Source of the DNA: Halieaceae bacterium
GTDB taxonomy: Bacteria; Pseudomonadota; Gammaproteobacteria; Pseudomonadales; Halieaceae
Assembly: GCA_024640505.1 (NCBI GenBank)
Contig: JAHEEV010000016.1
Coordinates: 22,297 to 56,326 of the forward strand
Length of the DNA stretch: 34,030 nt
Direction of reading: 5' to 3'
A program made the position numbers and the translations under genes. Every line of letters begins with the position of its first letter. Within the stretch, counting starts at the first letter, position 1. The notes under the pieces were generated by a model. That model ran no database searches, was not told where the DNA came from, and worked only from the letters and a program-made list of their open reading frames with translations. Shown in pieces: positions 16,079 through 24,509 of this stretch.

Positions 16079-17326
16079 TTACTCCTTTAACGTCTGCACT
16101 TCGGAAATTACACCAAAGTAATCCTGGTAATCCCGCACCTTATCCCGCTCGCTGGCGATATCGAGTCCGGTATCACTGAAGTGGTGCTTATGGCCGCCGT
16201 GTTTGTCGGCGGGATTGTTATCGATGTAGATCTGAATAGCACGGGCGAACTCTTCCGTGAAATCCAGATCGAAATGTTGGTAAATGCGCTCTACCTCCGC
16301 CGCCGGACCATCCATAAAGTTCTTGAATTGAATATCAATCACCTGGCCGGACTTAATCGCCCCCGCGCGCCGGCTGGCCACCGAGGCGTTGAGCGCATCG
16401 GCACAGTTGTCCGACCACTCACGGGCCAGTTCCGGCAGGTCGATATCACCGGCGTAGGCAGCGCGCAAGGTAGGCAGCATGCTGGTTAACGAAGAGACGA
16501 TTTTCAGCGGATCGCGGTGGGTCTGCACCAGCATGGCATCAGGGTATTCCGCCAACAATGCTTCCAGCGACCAGAGATGTGCCGGGGTTTTCGTCACCCA
16601 GCGCTGCGCGGGACAGCGCCATTGCAGATAACGCAGTACGCGTCGGTGAAATCGATACATGGCAGCATGATCTGCCTTATTCATCAGCCATTCGGTATAG
16701 TGCGGCAGGCGCAGCACCGTGTTGTACTGCATGCTGGTGAACATCCAGGCGGTGATGGCAACGCACTCCTGGGGTAGTTGCTCGCCCATCCGGTGCAGGT
16801 TCTCGACTCCGGGCATAATGTAATGGGATAGTTTCAGCTCCCGGGCAGTTTCCCGGATCCGGGGATCGCTATCATAGGTGGCCGTTTCCGGGGGCGGGAA
16901 AGGATGCGCCACCTCCCAGGTCAGGGGACAGCGGTTTGCAGGGTCCAGTGCCATCAGTTCATGCAGGATGGTCGTGCCGGTTCGGGGCATGCCGATAATA
17001 ATAAGTTGATTATCGACACGCTGATCTGCGATTTCGGGATAGCGACGATACCACTCCTGCACCTGTAACTGATTCTCCAGGCCCTCCTGCACCATCTGAC
17101 GCACGAGTAAGCGTCCCACGGGAGTCAGGTTAGCCTCCGTCTCGAGACTATCGCACAGCACTCCCAGCGCCTCCCTGAAGGGCCCATCGGGTCCGAAATC
17201 CGACAGGCCGGTTTTGCTGCAGGCCCTGTCGATCAAAGTATCCGGATCAAGGCTGGCGCGCGGTAACAACCGGCCAAGCCCATTGGCTGCGCGCAGCAAG
17301 AACGGGGGGTGCGGATTGATACTCAT
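16079..17326 (-). CDS. Sulfotransferase family protein
   Basis: A 415-aa PAPS-dependent sulfotransferase-like protein. The 5'-phosphosulfate loop GMPRTGTT (112-119) and the 3'-phosphate motif HRDPLKIVSS (270-279) are both present; residue His181-182 region carries MGEQLPQEC, seen in related bacterial proteins. It would transfer sulfate from PAPS to a hydroxyl, possibly of a lipid, sterol-like or terpenoid alcohol; some relatives are only annotated by fold. The reading frame is open to 17518, but ATG 17326 gives the usual family length and an N-terminus like other members, though without a clear ribosome site. The 3' end nearly abuts the uncharacterised 417-aa gene. A motif copy at 17441 lies about 115 bp upstream. 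Confidence 0.85.
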   Translation of the reverse strand: MSINPHPPFLLRAANGLGRLLPRASLDPDTLIDRACSKTGLSDFGPDGPFREALGVLCDSLETEANLTPVGRLLVRQMVQEGLENQLQVQEWYRRYPEIADQRVDNQLIIIGMPRTGTTILHELMALDPANRCPLTWEVAHPFPPPETATYDSDPRIRETARELKLSHYIMPGVENLHRMGEQLPQECVAITAWMFTSMQYNTVLRLPHYTEWLMNKADHAAMYRFHRRVLRYLQWRCPAQRWVTKTPAHLWSLEALLAEYPDAMLVQTHRDPLKIVSSLTSMLPTLRAAYAGDIDLPELAREWSDNCADALNASVASRRAGAIKSGQVIDIQFKNFMDGPAAEVERIYQHFDLDFTEEFARAIQIYIDNNPADKHGGHKHHFSDTGLDIASERDKVRDYQDYFGVISEVQTLKE

Positions 17327-17440
17327 AACATTATTGGTCTGACCGTTTAAGCGATTTGCAATTCTTTTAACCTCACCGCCCAGGCTCTCCGCCCCGGCAT
17401 CTGGTGACGAGGTTAAACCCCAGTACCAACCCTCCTTAAC

Positions 17441-17454
17441 ATTATAGTCACAAT
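17441..17454. promoter_or_regulatory. Candidate operator, ATTGT-N4-ACAAT copy upstream of the sulfotransferase
   Basis: ATTATAGTCACAAT matches the motif with one mismatch in the left arm. The bases to its right (AATTTTT) also resemble those following the other copies. The 355 bp between the sulfotransferase start (17326) and the P450 start (17682) contain no convincing gene; besides this site they hold the palindrome at 17625. Confidence 0.45.
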
Positions 17455-17624
17455 AATTTTTCGAGATAAACAGAAAAGGCAGATCGATTCGTGCCGTTAA
17501 GATCGGGTGTGTGGACACAGCTAGTGACCGCGTATCTTTGGACCCCCTCCAGAACGGCGTTCATATGCGGCCAAAGCAAGGCAGGTCCCCCTCCCGGAAA
17601 AATCTCCTGCAGTTGCCCTTTGCA

Positions 17625-17642
17625 GACTAATGCCTATTAGTC
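17625..17642. promoter_or_regulatory. 18-bp palindrome upstream of the P450 gene
   Basis: GACTAAT-(gcct)-ATTAGTC is a perfect 7-bp inverted repeat ending 39 bases before the P450 start and about 20 bases before its ribosome site. A regulator bound here would overlap the likely transcription start or -10 region, so repression is the simplest model. It is distinct from the ATTGT-N4-ACAAT motif. Confidence 0.55.
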
Positions 17643-17681
17643 TATAGTTTTCACATCTGATGATAAACGGAGGAAAGGCCG

Positions 17682-18950
17682 ATGAGCCAGTGCCCCTTTG
17701 CTGATTTCCAGAACATGATCGACCCCGATACGTATGCCGCCGGCATGCCCTATGACGAGCTGGCCCGAATCCGCAAGTCCGGACCTATCCACTACATGGA
17801 CGACCACACCATGGGCGTCCCCTACTGGCTGGTGACCGGCCGGGATGAGATCGATTATATCTCCAAGAACCCGCAGCTGTTTTCCAGCGAGGCACGGACT
17901 GCCCTGGCAGACGAGCACAGTCCGGAGGACGTGGAAAACATCCACCGCCACATGACCATCAACATGGACCCGCCGCGGCAGCTCAAATCCCGCAAAATCG
18001 TACGAGCCACCTTCACCCCCCGGGCGGTGGACTCCTACGAGGAGCGTTTCCGCGAGCATGCGAAAAATATCGTGGATCGGGTAGCCAGTCGCGGCGAGTG
18101 TGAATTCGTGGAGGAAGTGGCGGCTGAACTGCCGCTGTTGGCCATCCTGGAGTTGTGCGGCATTCCGGCGGAGGACCGCAGGGACTTTTTCGAGTGGACC
18201 AACGCCATGATTTACAACCAGGACCCGGAAATGTCTGCCAACAAAGAGGAGGCAGAGATGGCCTCTTTCAAGGTGATCGAGTACGCCATGAAGCTCGCCG
18301 CCGAACACAGGGAAAATCCCAAGAATGACATTATCGGCGCCCTGCTGAATGGCACACAGCGCGAGGAGGGCCTGGATGAAGACGAGTTCGTCTGGTTCTT
18401 CCTCATGCTGATCGCAGCGGGCAACGAGTCCACCCGCACCGTCACCAGCCATGGCATGCGACTGCTGATGGAACACCCTGACCAGTTGCAATACCTGGTG
18501 GACCACCCGGACATGATCCCCAACGCCTGCGAGGAGATGCTGCGTTACAACACCGCCTTCATCCTGATGCGTCGCACCGCCATGGAAGATACCGAGATCA
18601 ACGGTTTGCAGATAAAGAAGGGCGACAAGATCATCATGCACTACCACACGGTGAACCACGACGAGGACATCTTCGGCGAGGATGCCATGGCCTTCGACGT
18701 GACCCGCGCCGAGCGCATGCCGGACCTTTATAACCAGCACCGGGCTTTTGGCATCGGCCAACACTTCTGTCTGGGCAGCCACCTGGCCAGGCTGGAACTG
18801 CGGGTGATGTTCGAGGAGATCATTCCCCGCATGCGCAACCCCAGGCTGGCCGGGCCGGTAGAGTACACCCGCTCCAATCTGGTGAGCGGCATCAAGCGCA
18901 TGCCGATCACCTTCGACCCTGAAAAAAAACAGGCAGACGTCGCGGCGTGA
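17682..18950 (+). CDS. Cytochrome P450 (bacterial class I, CYP125/142/124-like)
   Basis: A 422-aa soluble P450. Seen: I-helix oxygen-binding AGNEST (246-251), K-helix EMLR (Glu285/Arg288), and haem loop FGIGQHFCLG with ligand Cys363. The sequence after the haem loop (LARLELRVMFEEI, then VSGIKRMPITF) resembles the actinobacterial CYP125/CYP142/CYP124 group, which hydroxylates sterol side chains, methyl-branched lipids and terpenoids. It would need a ferredoxin and reductase, neither of which is in this window. ATG 17682 has CGGAGG 9 bases upstream. It is a single-gene unit between two minus-strand operons, downstream of an 18-bp palindrome. Key member of the proposed substrate-oxidation set. 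Confidence 0.95.
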   Translation: MSQCPFADFQNMIDPDTYAAGMPYDELARIRKSGPIHYMDDHTMGVPYWLVTGRDEIDYISKNPQLFSSEARTALADEHSPEDVENIHRHMTINMDPPRQLKSRKIVRATFTPRAVDSYEERFREHAKNIVDRVASRGECEFVEEVAAELPLLAILELCGIPAEDRRDFFEWTNAMIYNQDPEMSANKEEAEMASFKVIEYAMKLAAEHRENPKNDIIGALLNGTQREEGLDEDEFVWFFLMLIAAGNESTRTVTSHGMRLLMEHPDQLQYLVDHPDMIPNACEEMLRYNTAFILMRRTAMEDTEINGLQIKKGDKIIMHYHTVNHDEDIFGEDAMAFDVTRAERMPDLYNQHRAFGIGQHFCLGSHLARLELRVMFEEIIPRMRNPRLAGPVEYTRSNLVSGIKRMPITFDPEKKQADVAA

Positions 18951-18975
18951 CTACACGGCACCGCTGACTCAGCGT

Positions 18976-19014
18976 GAGAAAGAATTGGGCTTTTAATCCA
19001 ATGACGTAATTCTC
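18976..19014. terminator. Imperfect hairpin between converging P450 and WS/DGAT genes
   Basis: Outer arms GAGAA (18976) and TTCTC (19010) and inner arms ATTGG (18984) and CCAAT (18998) can pair around a CTTTTAA-containing loop. It overlaps the stop codon of the acyltransferase. No terminal T-run; a weak bidirectional terminator candidate. Confidence 0.4.
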
Positions 19015-20464
19015 AACCGGAGTTTCCGGTTGCTTTACGCGTGATTACAGGGTGCGTTTCACAAAGCTCTCGCACGACGTCGGTCACATAGTGGTTGAGC
19101 TGCTCCGGATGAGAGAAGATACCTTTCCTGTACAGGAATGAGAAAGTGATCTTGTCTACATAGCTCCAGACCGTAATGTTCAGCGCCGTGGGATCGGCGA
19201 TATTGCCGCAAGAGAGGATTTCAGTCGCTCTCAGTCTGCCACCACAGTGATAAAGCGACTCCCTGGGGCCCGCCACGTTGGAAATAACGGTGTTGGAGTA
19301 GGGGCTCTCTTTACGTGCAACGCGCCTGTCCAGCCAACTGGTGAGCAGGCGCACGAAAGTCCCCGGCATGAAATCAAAAAAATTGTCAAAGCGACGGCCT
19401 TCCGTTTTTTTGAGGTGTTCGAGCGCTGCCCTGGCGCTGCGCCCGATATCCAGCAGTCGCTCCTGGAAGTCCGCAATACTGAGATCCAGCCGGACCAGGG
19501 AGAGCGCGAGACTGTTGTTGTGAATATCCGTATCGAACAGGCGTAGCTCATCCCCTTCCCCGCTGACCCCTACCGGCATACTGACCACGAGAGGCTTGTC
19601 CGGCAGCTGATCAAACTCGATAAAGTAGCGCCGCAAGGCTTCTGAACAGATCCCAAGAACCAGGGTGTTAATCGTACAGTCCAGCCGCCTGGCCAGGGAT
19701 TTGATATCGCTCAACGGGAAGGTTTCATAGCGATATATACGGTAAACGCCACCCGACTTGTTGAGGAATGTGAATGGTCCCTCGAAGGGCCTGGCCACAG
19801 GAGATTCGCTGTCTTTCAGATCGCTGGCGGCCAGCCTGGCCTTTTTCAGGTGATGGTAGAATTTGGGGAGATCGACGAAATAGGCCCTGAAAAGGTCGAC
19901 CAGTGATACCGCAGCGAGCTTCAGCCGGGAGGGTATGGGTTCGGCGGCCGCAATCCATTCACGTTCCAGTGATTCCGTGCTATCCGAACGGGAGTGGACA
20001 GTCACTATGTCACTGGCAGCGGTCATACCGTCGGCCAGCGCATGGTGTACCCTGCTGACCAGGGCGATCCGGCCACCCTCCAGCCCCTCCACGATCCAGG
20101 TCTCCCAGAGCGGCCTGTGGTTGTCCAGCGGCATTCCCATCAGGTGGGAGATAAAGTCGCACAGTTGTGCCTTTCGACCCGGTGCGGGCAGGCCGATGTG
20201 GTAGATATGTTCGTCGATATCGAAGTCCGGATCCTGGACCCACACGGGGTGATGGATGTCCAGTGGCACCCGCATCACCCGCATCGCGGAGCCGTGATAG
20301 CCCACCTTTCCCACACCACGGACGATCGCCTGTTTGAGTTCATCGGCCCCAACGGGATCGGCCGGGTCCACCTGCTCGTAGATCAGCGCCTTGAGCGTGA
20401 CGAAGGGGGAGCCATAGGTTTCATAATAGATTGCCTGGGCGTCGGTGCCCCTGAATCTCTGCAT
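19013..20464 (-). CDS. Wax ester synthase / diacylglycerol acyltransferase (WS/DGAT) family
   Basis: A 483-aa bifunctional-type O-acyltransferase. The catalytic motif HHALADG (His140-His141-x3-Asp145-Gly146) lies in the expected place, preceded by RPLWETWIVEGL. The C-terminal WS/DGAT domain is seen as NTVISNVAGPRES. Family members join an acyl-CoA to a long-chain alcohol or diacylglycerol to make storage lipid; some act on other alcohols. Length is normal. ATG 20464 has GGAGGG about 8 bases upstream, 32 bp after the stop of the uncharacterised 237-aa protein, so they form an operon. Combined with the P450 and sulfotransferase it could esterify or conjugate an oxidised alcohol, but general storage is equally possible. 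Confidence 0.93.
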   Translation of the reverse strand: MQRFRGTDAQAIYYETYGSPFVTLKALIYEQVDPADPVGADELKQAIVRGVGKVGYHGSAMRVMRVPLDIHHPVWVQDPDFDIDEHIYHIGLPAPGRKAQLCDFISHLMGMPLDNHRPLWETWIVEGLEGGRIALVSRVHHALADGMTAASDIVTVHSRSDSTESLEREWIAAAEPIPSRLKLAAVSLVDLFRAYFVDLPKFYHHLKKARLAASDLKDSESPVARPFEGPFTFLNKSGGVYRIYRYETFPLSDIKSLARRLDCTINTLVLGICSEALRRYFIEFDQLPDKPLVVSMPVGVSGEGDELRLFDTDIHNNSLALSLVRLDLSIADFQERLLDIGRSARAALEHLKKTEGRRFDNFFDFMPGTFVRLLTSWLDRRVARKESPYSNTVISNVAGPRESLYHCGGRLRATEILSCGNIADPTALNITVWSYVDKITFSFLYRKGIFSHPEQLNHYVTDVVRELCETHPVITRKATGNSG

Positions 20465-20496
20465 GAACGACCCTCCTCGCGCCAGAAAGTATAAGG

Positions 20497-21210
20497 TTAG
20501 TCAAAACGCCCCTCACTGTACTTACTCCCCTCCTGTACAGTGACTATATGAACGTCGGACTCGCGTTCCAGGCCATGTTCCTTCACATACTCCCCCGGTT
20601 CGTTGGCATAATCCACCAGGCCTTCGGTCAGCGTGATACGCCAGCGGCAATGAGGCTCGCTCGTATCCGCACGCGGCGGGAGTTTTATGGGATCAATCCG
20701 TATGTTGGAGTTCCAGCGTGCCATCCCGTGCCTGAATCCGAACAATTCCAGATGCCCGCAAATCTTGTTTACCATATAGTTCATAAGCTCTGGCCCACCG
20801 GCTTCACCGGCTTCCGGCACGTGGCAGCGAGGGGTATGCATCTCCCATTCGGTATCGCTGATTTGCGTGAAGGTGAGCTCCATATCCTCGATCATCGCGG
20901 GAAGACACTGCCAGACCTTCAACCCGGTGGTCATTTCCTTTTCATCACGGAAACCCATCATCTCGCTGATGATCTCGTTTTCGTGATCCCCTGCCCCGCC
21001 AGGAGCAAACCATGTTTTGTGGTGTAGTCTGTCGGCGACCTCCTCACCAAACTCTTCCGCGACGGCCAGGTACCATTGGCGGTTTACGGTGCCATAGATG
21101 CTGCCACCGATACGCACGAGTTTCTTCAGGCCTTCCTTCGAGAAACTATCCAGGTTGATACGGCCCTGGAATGGTCCGCTGTAATCATCCATATCGGCAT
21201 CACTGCTCAT
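20497..21210 (-). CDS. Uncharacterised protein, short form with the C-x36-PHCxW signature
   Basis: A 237-aa cytoplasmic-looking protein that I cannot assign to a named family. It shows Cys151-GHLELFGF, then NSNIRIDPIKLPPR (about 167-180) and PHCRW (186-190). This order and spacing match the 417-aa protein at 14822-16075, which lies next to the sulfotransferase, so both share a domain of about 150-170 residues; this copy ends about 45 residues after the signature. Conserved Cys and His in both suggest a catalytic or metal site. Open frame reaches 21240, but ATG 21210 has GGAAAG about 6 bases upstream. It leads a two-gene operon with WS/DGAT and diverges from the TonB receptor. Confidence 0.8.
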   Translation of the reverse strand: MSSDADMDDYSGPFQGRINLDSFSKEGLKKLVRIGGSIYGTVNRQWYLAVAEEFGEEVADRLHHKTWFAPGGAGDHENEIISEMMGFRDEKEMTTGLKVWQCLPAMIEDMELTFTQISDTEWEMHTPRCHVPEAGEAGGPELMNYMVNKICGHLELFGFRHGMARWNSNIRIDPIKLPPRADTSEPHCRWRITLTEGLVDYANEPGEYVKEHGLERESDVHIVTVQEGSKYSEGRFD

Positions 21211-21257
21211 GATTGCTTTCCACACTATCGACGCAAACATCGATACTCTTTATATTT

Positions 21258-21271
21258 ATTGTAGATACAAT
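21258..21271. promoter_or_regulatory. Candidate operator, perfect ATTGT-N4-ACAAT copy
   Basis: ATTGTAGATACAAT, with 6-bp arms ATTGTA and TACAAT, lies 48 bases before the start of the uncharacterised 237-aa gene, on the WS/DGAT side of the 315-bp AT-rich divergent region. A bound repressor would block that operon's promoter. Confidence 0.55.
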
Positions 21272-21395
21272 GATTTATGAATTTCCGTTTGTCAATAATT
21301 TTTACCTGATGCTCAGGGCAACCGGTTGACACGAAATACTGACGGATTTTTTTGTTGCGCAACCGATGGATATCGATTATCGTCCAGACTATAAA

Positions 21396-21409
21396 ATTGT
21401 ATGCACAAT
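21396..21409. promoter_or_regulatory. Candidate operator, perfect ATTGT-N4-ACAAT copy
   Basis: ATTGTATGCACAAT has perfect 5-bp arms and is followed by AATTATA. It is the second copy in the divergent region and stands about 117 bp before the TonB receptor start. Its spacing from the first copy is 138 bp centre to centre. Confidence 0.55.
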
Positions 21410-21451
21410 AATTATATAAGTTGCTTGAAATGTAATAACAACTACCCCTAG

Positions 21452-21467
21452 TTAGCACCATTGCTAA
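21452..21467. promoter_or_regulatory. 16-bp palindrome upstream of the TonB receptor
   Basis: TTAGCA-(ccat)-TGCTAA is a perfect 6-bp inverted repeat about 60 bp before the receptor start. The word GTTAGCA at its left also occurs at 1017 and 25055, in both cases overlapping a copy of the ATTGT-N4-ACAAT motif. Confidence 0.5.
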
Positions 21468-21525
21468 TAAGCAGCGGAAAATCCATTAACCTGGATTCCA
21501 GATTTTCAAGGATAAGAGGACTCCC

Positions 21526-23772
21526 ATGAGAATAACTGCCCGCAAAAAAATTATTGCCGCTTCAGTCCTGGCCAGCCTCGGCCTTCCAGCTGTCGCTCAG
21601 GAAGCCCTGATTTTGGAAGAGGTGATCGTTACCGCCCAGAAGCGCACCGAGAGCCTGGCGGAGACACCGATGACGGTCAACGTGGTGACGTCCGAACAGA
21701 TCGCCGATTTCGGTAGTTTCACCATCAGCGACATCAATAACATGACCACCGGACTCTCAATCGTTGGCGGCGGCGTCGACTGGGACTTTGCGGTGCGCGG
21801 CGTGGGCGCCGATATCAACGCCCCTATTGTCCCCCGGATGTCTTTCTATGTGGACGGAAATTATTTTCAGCAGCCCCGTGGATTGTTGACCGGCCTGTTT
21901 GACATCGCCCAGATCGAGATTTTGCGTGGGCCCCAGGGCACCCTGTACGGCCAGACCTCTCCCATCGGCGCCGTCACCGTCCGATCCAACGATCCTAACC
22001 TTGAAGAGATCGACGGCTATGTCCGACAGACCTTTAACGATCAGAAAGGATCAAATTCCCAGCTCGGCGTCTCCCTGCCCATCATCAAAGGCAAGCTGGG
22101 CATCCGGATCGCCGGGCTATACGACACTAATGAGAATAGTGATATCGAAAACATTACCCTTAACCGGGACCTGGAAAATGAGACCACCGCCTACCGGGTG
22201 GTAGCCCTTTGGGAACCGACGGAAAATTTCAATTTGCGCCTGAGCTATTGGAATATCGAGGATGAAAACGACATTGACCCTATGGTCGAGGGAAACGGTT
22301 TCGATGTGGACGACCGTGTGGCCGTGGCAAACACGGCTTCCTACTACAAGAACGACACGGAAATGACCGCGCTGGAAACCAACTACAGGTTCGCCAACGA
22401 CTGGGTGGCAACCCTGAGCATCAGCGACCAGGAAAACCTTGTTCCCCGCGACTATGACGAAGACGCCTCAGAAGTCCAGGCTTCAAATGTATTTCTGGGC
22501 GGTGGAGTACCGGATATCGAGACGTATGAAGTTCGTCTTTCCTCCCAGGGCAATGAGTTCTGGGATTGGACGATTGGCGGGTTTTACATGGAAACCGGCA
22601 GTCTCACAGAAGTGGATGTCGATACCTTTCTTGCGGAACCGTTGTCCCTCTACGTAAACACGGCCAGTGCGGCCGACCTGAAGAGTGAACAGGCGGCGGT
22701 GTTTACCCACAACTCTCTACACCTGACCGAAAACGGCACCTTGACGATCGGTCTACGCTATACCGATTACGAAAGGGACTCCGAGCAGCCTTTCAGTTTC
22801 CAATATTTCTTACTTCTGCCCGATGGCACAATTGGCCCCTCTTTGGGAAGCGAAGACGTGGACGGCGTATTGCCGGAGGACCAGCACGGAGAAGATGATG
22901 CAGTCACCGGTACACTGCGATACCAATACCAGCTTACGGACGATTTCATGGGCTACGCTGCCTATGATCGCGGCTGGGTACCGGGCGCCGTGAATATTGC
23001 CGCCAGACCACTGCCGCCGGCGTTTGGGGCCTTCGACGCGGAAACCACTGATAACTTCGAGATGGGCTTCAAGTGGGAAGTAATGGGCGGTCGAGGTCTT
23101 TGGAATCTGGCCCTGTATTACCAACTCTACACGGACTTCATGTACAACGCGGAACAGTTTGACTACCGCAATTTAGATGGCGGCATCTCGATAGCGAGCG
23201 CGGTTGTCAATGTCGATGAAGCGGAGTCCTACGGGTTTGATACGGACTTCACCGTGCTGCTGTCAGAGAACTGGACTTTACGTACCGGACTGAGCTACAA
23301 CCAGGCTGAACTCACCGACGCCAAAAACGTCCCCTGCACCAGCGGTGCACCCGTGGGAGACGACACGTGGTCTTTCAACACCTGCGACTTCAGCGGCGAG
23401 CGCGCAGGCGCTGCGCCGGAGTGGTCCGCTAACGTGTCCACCGAGTATTTCAACGGCATCGGCAGCAACATGGAGTGGTATGTCCGCGGCCTGTTCAACG
23501 CCGAAAGCGAGTACTACTCGATATCTGAGCGCAAAGATCTGGACAGCTATGCCATGCTGGATCTCTACCTGGGCTTACGGTCTGCCGAGAACACCTGGGA
23601 TGCGAACCTCTGGGTGAAGAACGTCACAGACGAGTCCGCTGTACTGAAGACCGAGACTCGGGGCGATCTACCCGATTATGACGCAGGCGTGCAGGTGGCG
23701 AACCCCTACATATGGATTCGCCGCTCGCTTGATCCGCGTACTATCGGGATAACCGTAAACTACAACTTCTGA
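21526..23772 (+). CDS. TonB-dependent outer membrane receptor
   Basis: A 748-aa outer membrane receptor. A signal peptide (residues 1 to about 24, ending PAVA) is followed by a TonB-box-like EEVIVTAQKR (31-40), the plug domain (with RGPQGTLYGQTSP near 140) and a long beta-barrel ending in the typical terminal Phe (NYNF). It imports a large or hydrophobic ligand with energy from TonB/ExbBD, which are not in this window. The family resembles receptors found beside steroid, terpenoid and aromatic catabolic genes in marine bacteria; the ligand is not predictable. It starts 20 bases after an AAGGATAAGAGGA stretch. It diverges from the 237-aa protein/WS-DGAT operon, with three candidate operators between, and probably supplies the island's substrate. 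Confidence 0.95.
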   Translation: MRITARKKIIAASVLASLGLPAVAQEALILEEVIVTAQKRTESLAETPMTVNVVTSEQIADFGSFTISDINNMTTGLSIVGGGVDWDFAVRGVGADINAPIVPRMSFYVDGNYFQQPRGLLTGLFDIAQIEILRGPQGTLYGQTSPIGAVTVRSNDPNLEEIDGYVRQTFNDQKGSNSQLGVSLPIIKGKLGIRIAGLYDTNENSDIENITLNRDLENETTAYRVVALWEPTENFNLRLSYWNIEDENDIDPMVEGNGFDVDDRVAVANTASYYKNDTEMTALETNYRFANDWVATLSISDQENLVPRDYDEDASEVQASNVFLGGGVPDIETYEVRLSSQGNEFWDWTIGGFYMETGSLTEVDVDTFLAEPLSLYVNTASAADLKSEQAAVFTHNSLHLTENGTLTIGLRYTDYERDSEQPFSFQYFLLLPDGTIGPSLGSEDVDGVLPEDQHGEDDAVTGTLRYQYQLTDDFMGYAAYDRGWVPGAVNIAARPLPPAFGAFDAETTDNFEMGFKWEVMGGRGLWNLALYYQLYTDFMYNAEQFDYRNLDGGISIASAVVNVDEAESYGFDTDFTVLLSENWTLRTGLSYNQAELTDAKNVPCTSGAPVGDDTWSFNTCDFSGERAGAAPEWSANVSTEYFNGIGSNMEWYVRGLFNAESEYYSISERKDLDSYAMLDLYLGLRSAENTWDANLWVKNVTDESAVLKTETRGDLPDYDAGVQVANPYIWIRRSLDPRTIGITVNYNF

Positions 23773-23797
23773 CCGGGGAAAATGATATTTTCCGGTC
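23771..23797. terminator. Hairpin after the TonB receptor
   Basis: GACCGG(GG)AAAAT-(gat)-ATTTTCCGGTC forms an 11-bp stem with a two-base bulge, starting on the receptor's stop codon and lying before the end of the converging TetR gene (23848). It lacks a downstream T-run, though the stem itself carries A and T tracts. Likely bidirectional. Confidence 0.5.
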
Positions 23798-23847
23798 GGA
23801 CATGCGCGGGATGGGTCAAGCCATATCTTGAGTACAATCAGCTCCGG

Positions 23848-24456
23848 TCAGGCGCGTTGTAGTCTTGTCAGCACCGTCTCACTCAATATCTTTCGCTGGG
23901 CTTTGAAAGCCAACTCGTGCCGAGGAAACATGGCATTGTGCACGGCCATTCCACGCAGGGTTGATATCACGAAATCCGCCAGGGCATCCTCTTCAGACCG
24001 GGTGAGTTGCGACCCACAGGCCTTGAACAACTTTCGAAAGAAATTTGTCAGCTCTTTGTAGGTCCCCAGTGCAAATTCATAGAAGTCATCGCCAAGGTGT
24101 GCGTGATTCAGCAGGATTTCCATCGCAGCCCTGAAGGTCGGGCTGGAGTTGTATTGCCACAGCTTATCAATGGCCACCGTTATCAGCGCTTCCGGGTCGG
24201 AGCTTTCTAACGGAATATCATCGATCTCTTTAAAAAGGGCAGGATTTGCCGAGCCGAGAACGGCCTGTAAAATTTCCCGCTTGCCACCAAAATGGTACTG
24301 CAAAACGCCCCAGCTCACCCCGGCCTGTTTGGCAATATTTGCCGTGGTGGCTGACGAGAAGCCATGATTTGATATGAGTTCGATCACGGCATCGATGACC
24401 GCCTGTCTCGAGGCGAGACTCCTTGCCTGGGTTTTTACCGATTTCCTGGGTTTCAC
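23848..24456 (-). CDS. TetR family transcriptional regulator
   Basis: A 202-aa TetR-type repressor. The N-terminal helix-turn-helix is clear: FSSATTANIAKQAGVSWGVL followed by QYHFGGKREIL (about residues 33-63). The C-terminal part is a helical ligand-binding domain with no evident family label. Start is GTG 24456, with AGGAAA about 7 bases upstream. It follows the carboxymuconolactone-decarboxylase-like gene by 53 bp and probably shares its promoter near 25050, where a variant of the island motif is found. It is therefore the best local candidate to bind ATTGT-N4-ACAAT and to regulate itself, but this is inference. Confidence 0.9.
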   Translation of the reverse strand: MKPRKSVKTQARSLASRQAVIDAVIELISNHGFSSATTANIAKQAGVSWGVLQYHFGGKREILQAVLGSANPALFKEIDDIPLESSDPEALITVAIDKLWQYNSSPTFRAAMEILLNHAHLGDDFYEFALGTYKELTNFFRKLFKACGSQLTRSEEDALADFVISTLRGMAVHNAMFPRHELAFKAQRKILSETVLTRLQRA

Positions 24457-24509
24457 GCCCGGATTTCCTCTCTCCTACCTGAAGTGACGCCGCACTACTC
24501 GGCAGTAGC

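Noticed and set aside
17327-17518. N-terminal extension of the sulfotransferase by 64 codons
   Set aside because: The extra sequence has no family similarity, overlaps the candidate operator at 17441 and would exceed usual length.
17637-18782. A 381-codon open frame on the minus strand, opposite the P450
   Set aside because: It is antisense to a P450 with all expected motifs; its translation is rich in His, Val and Gly with no domain. A common artefact of GC-rich third positions.
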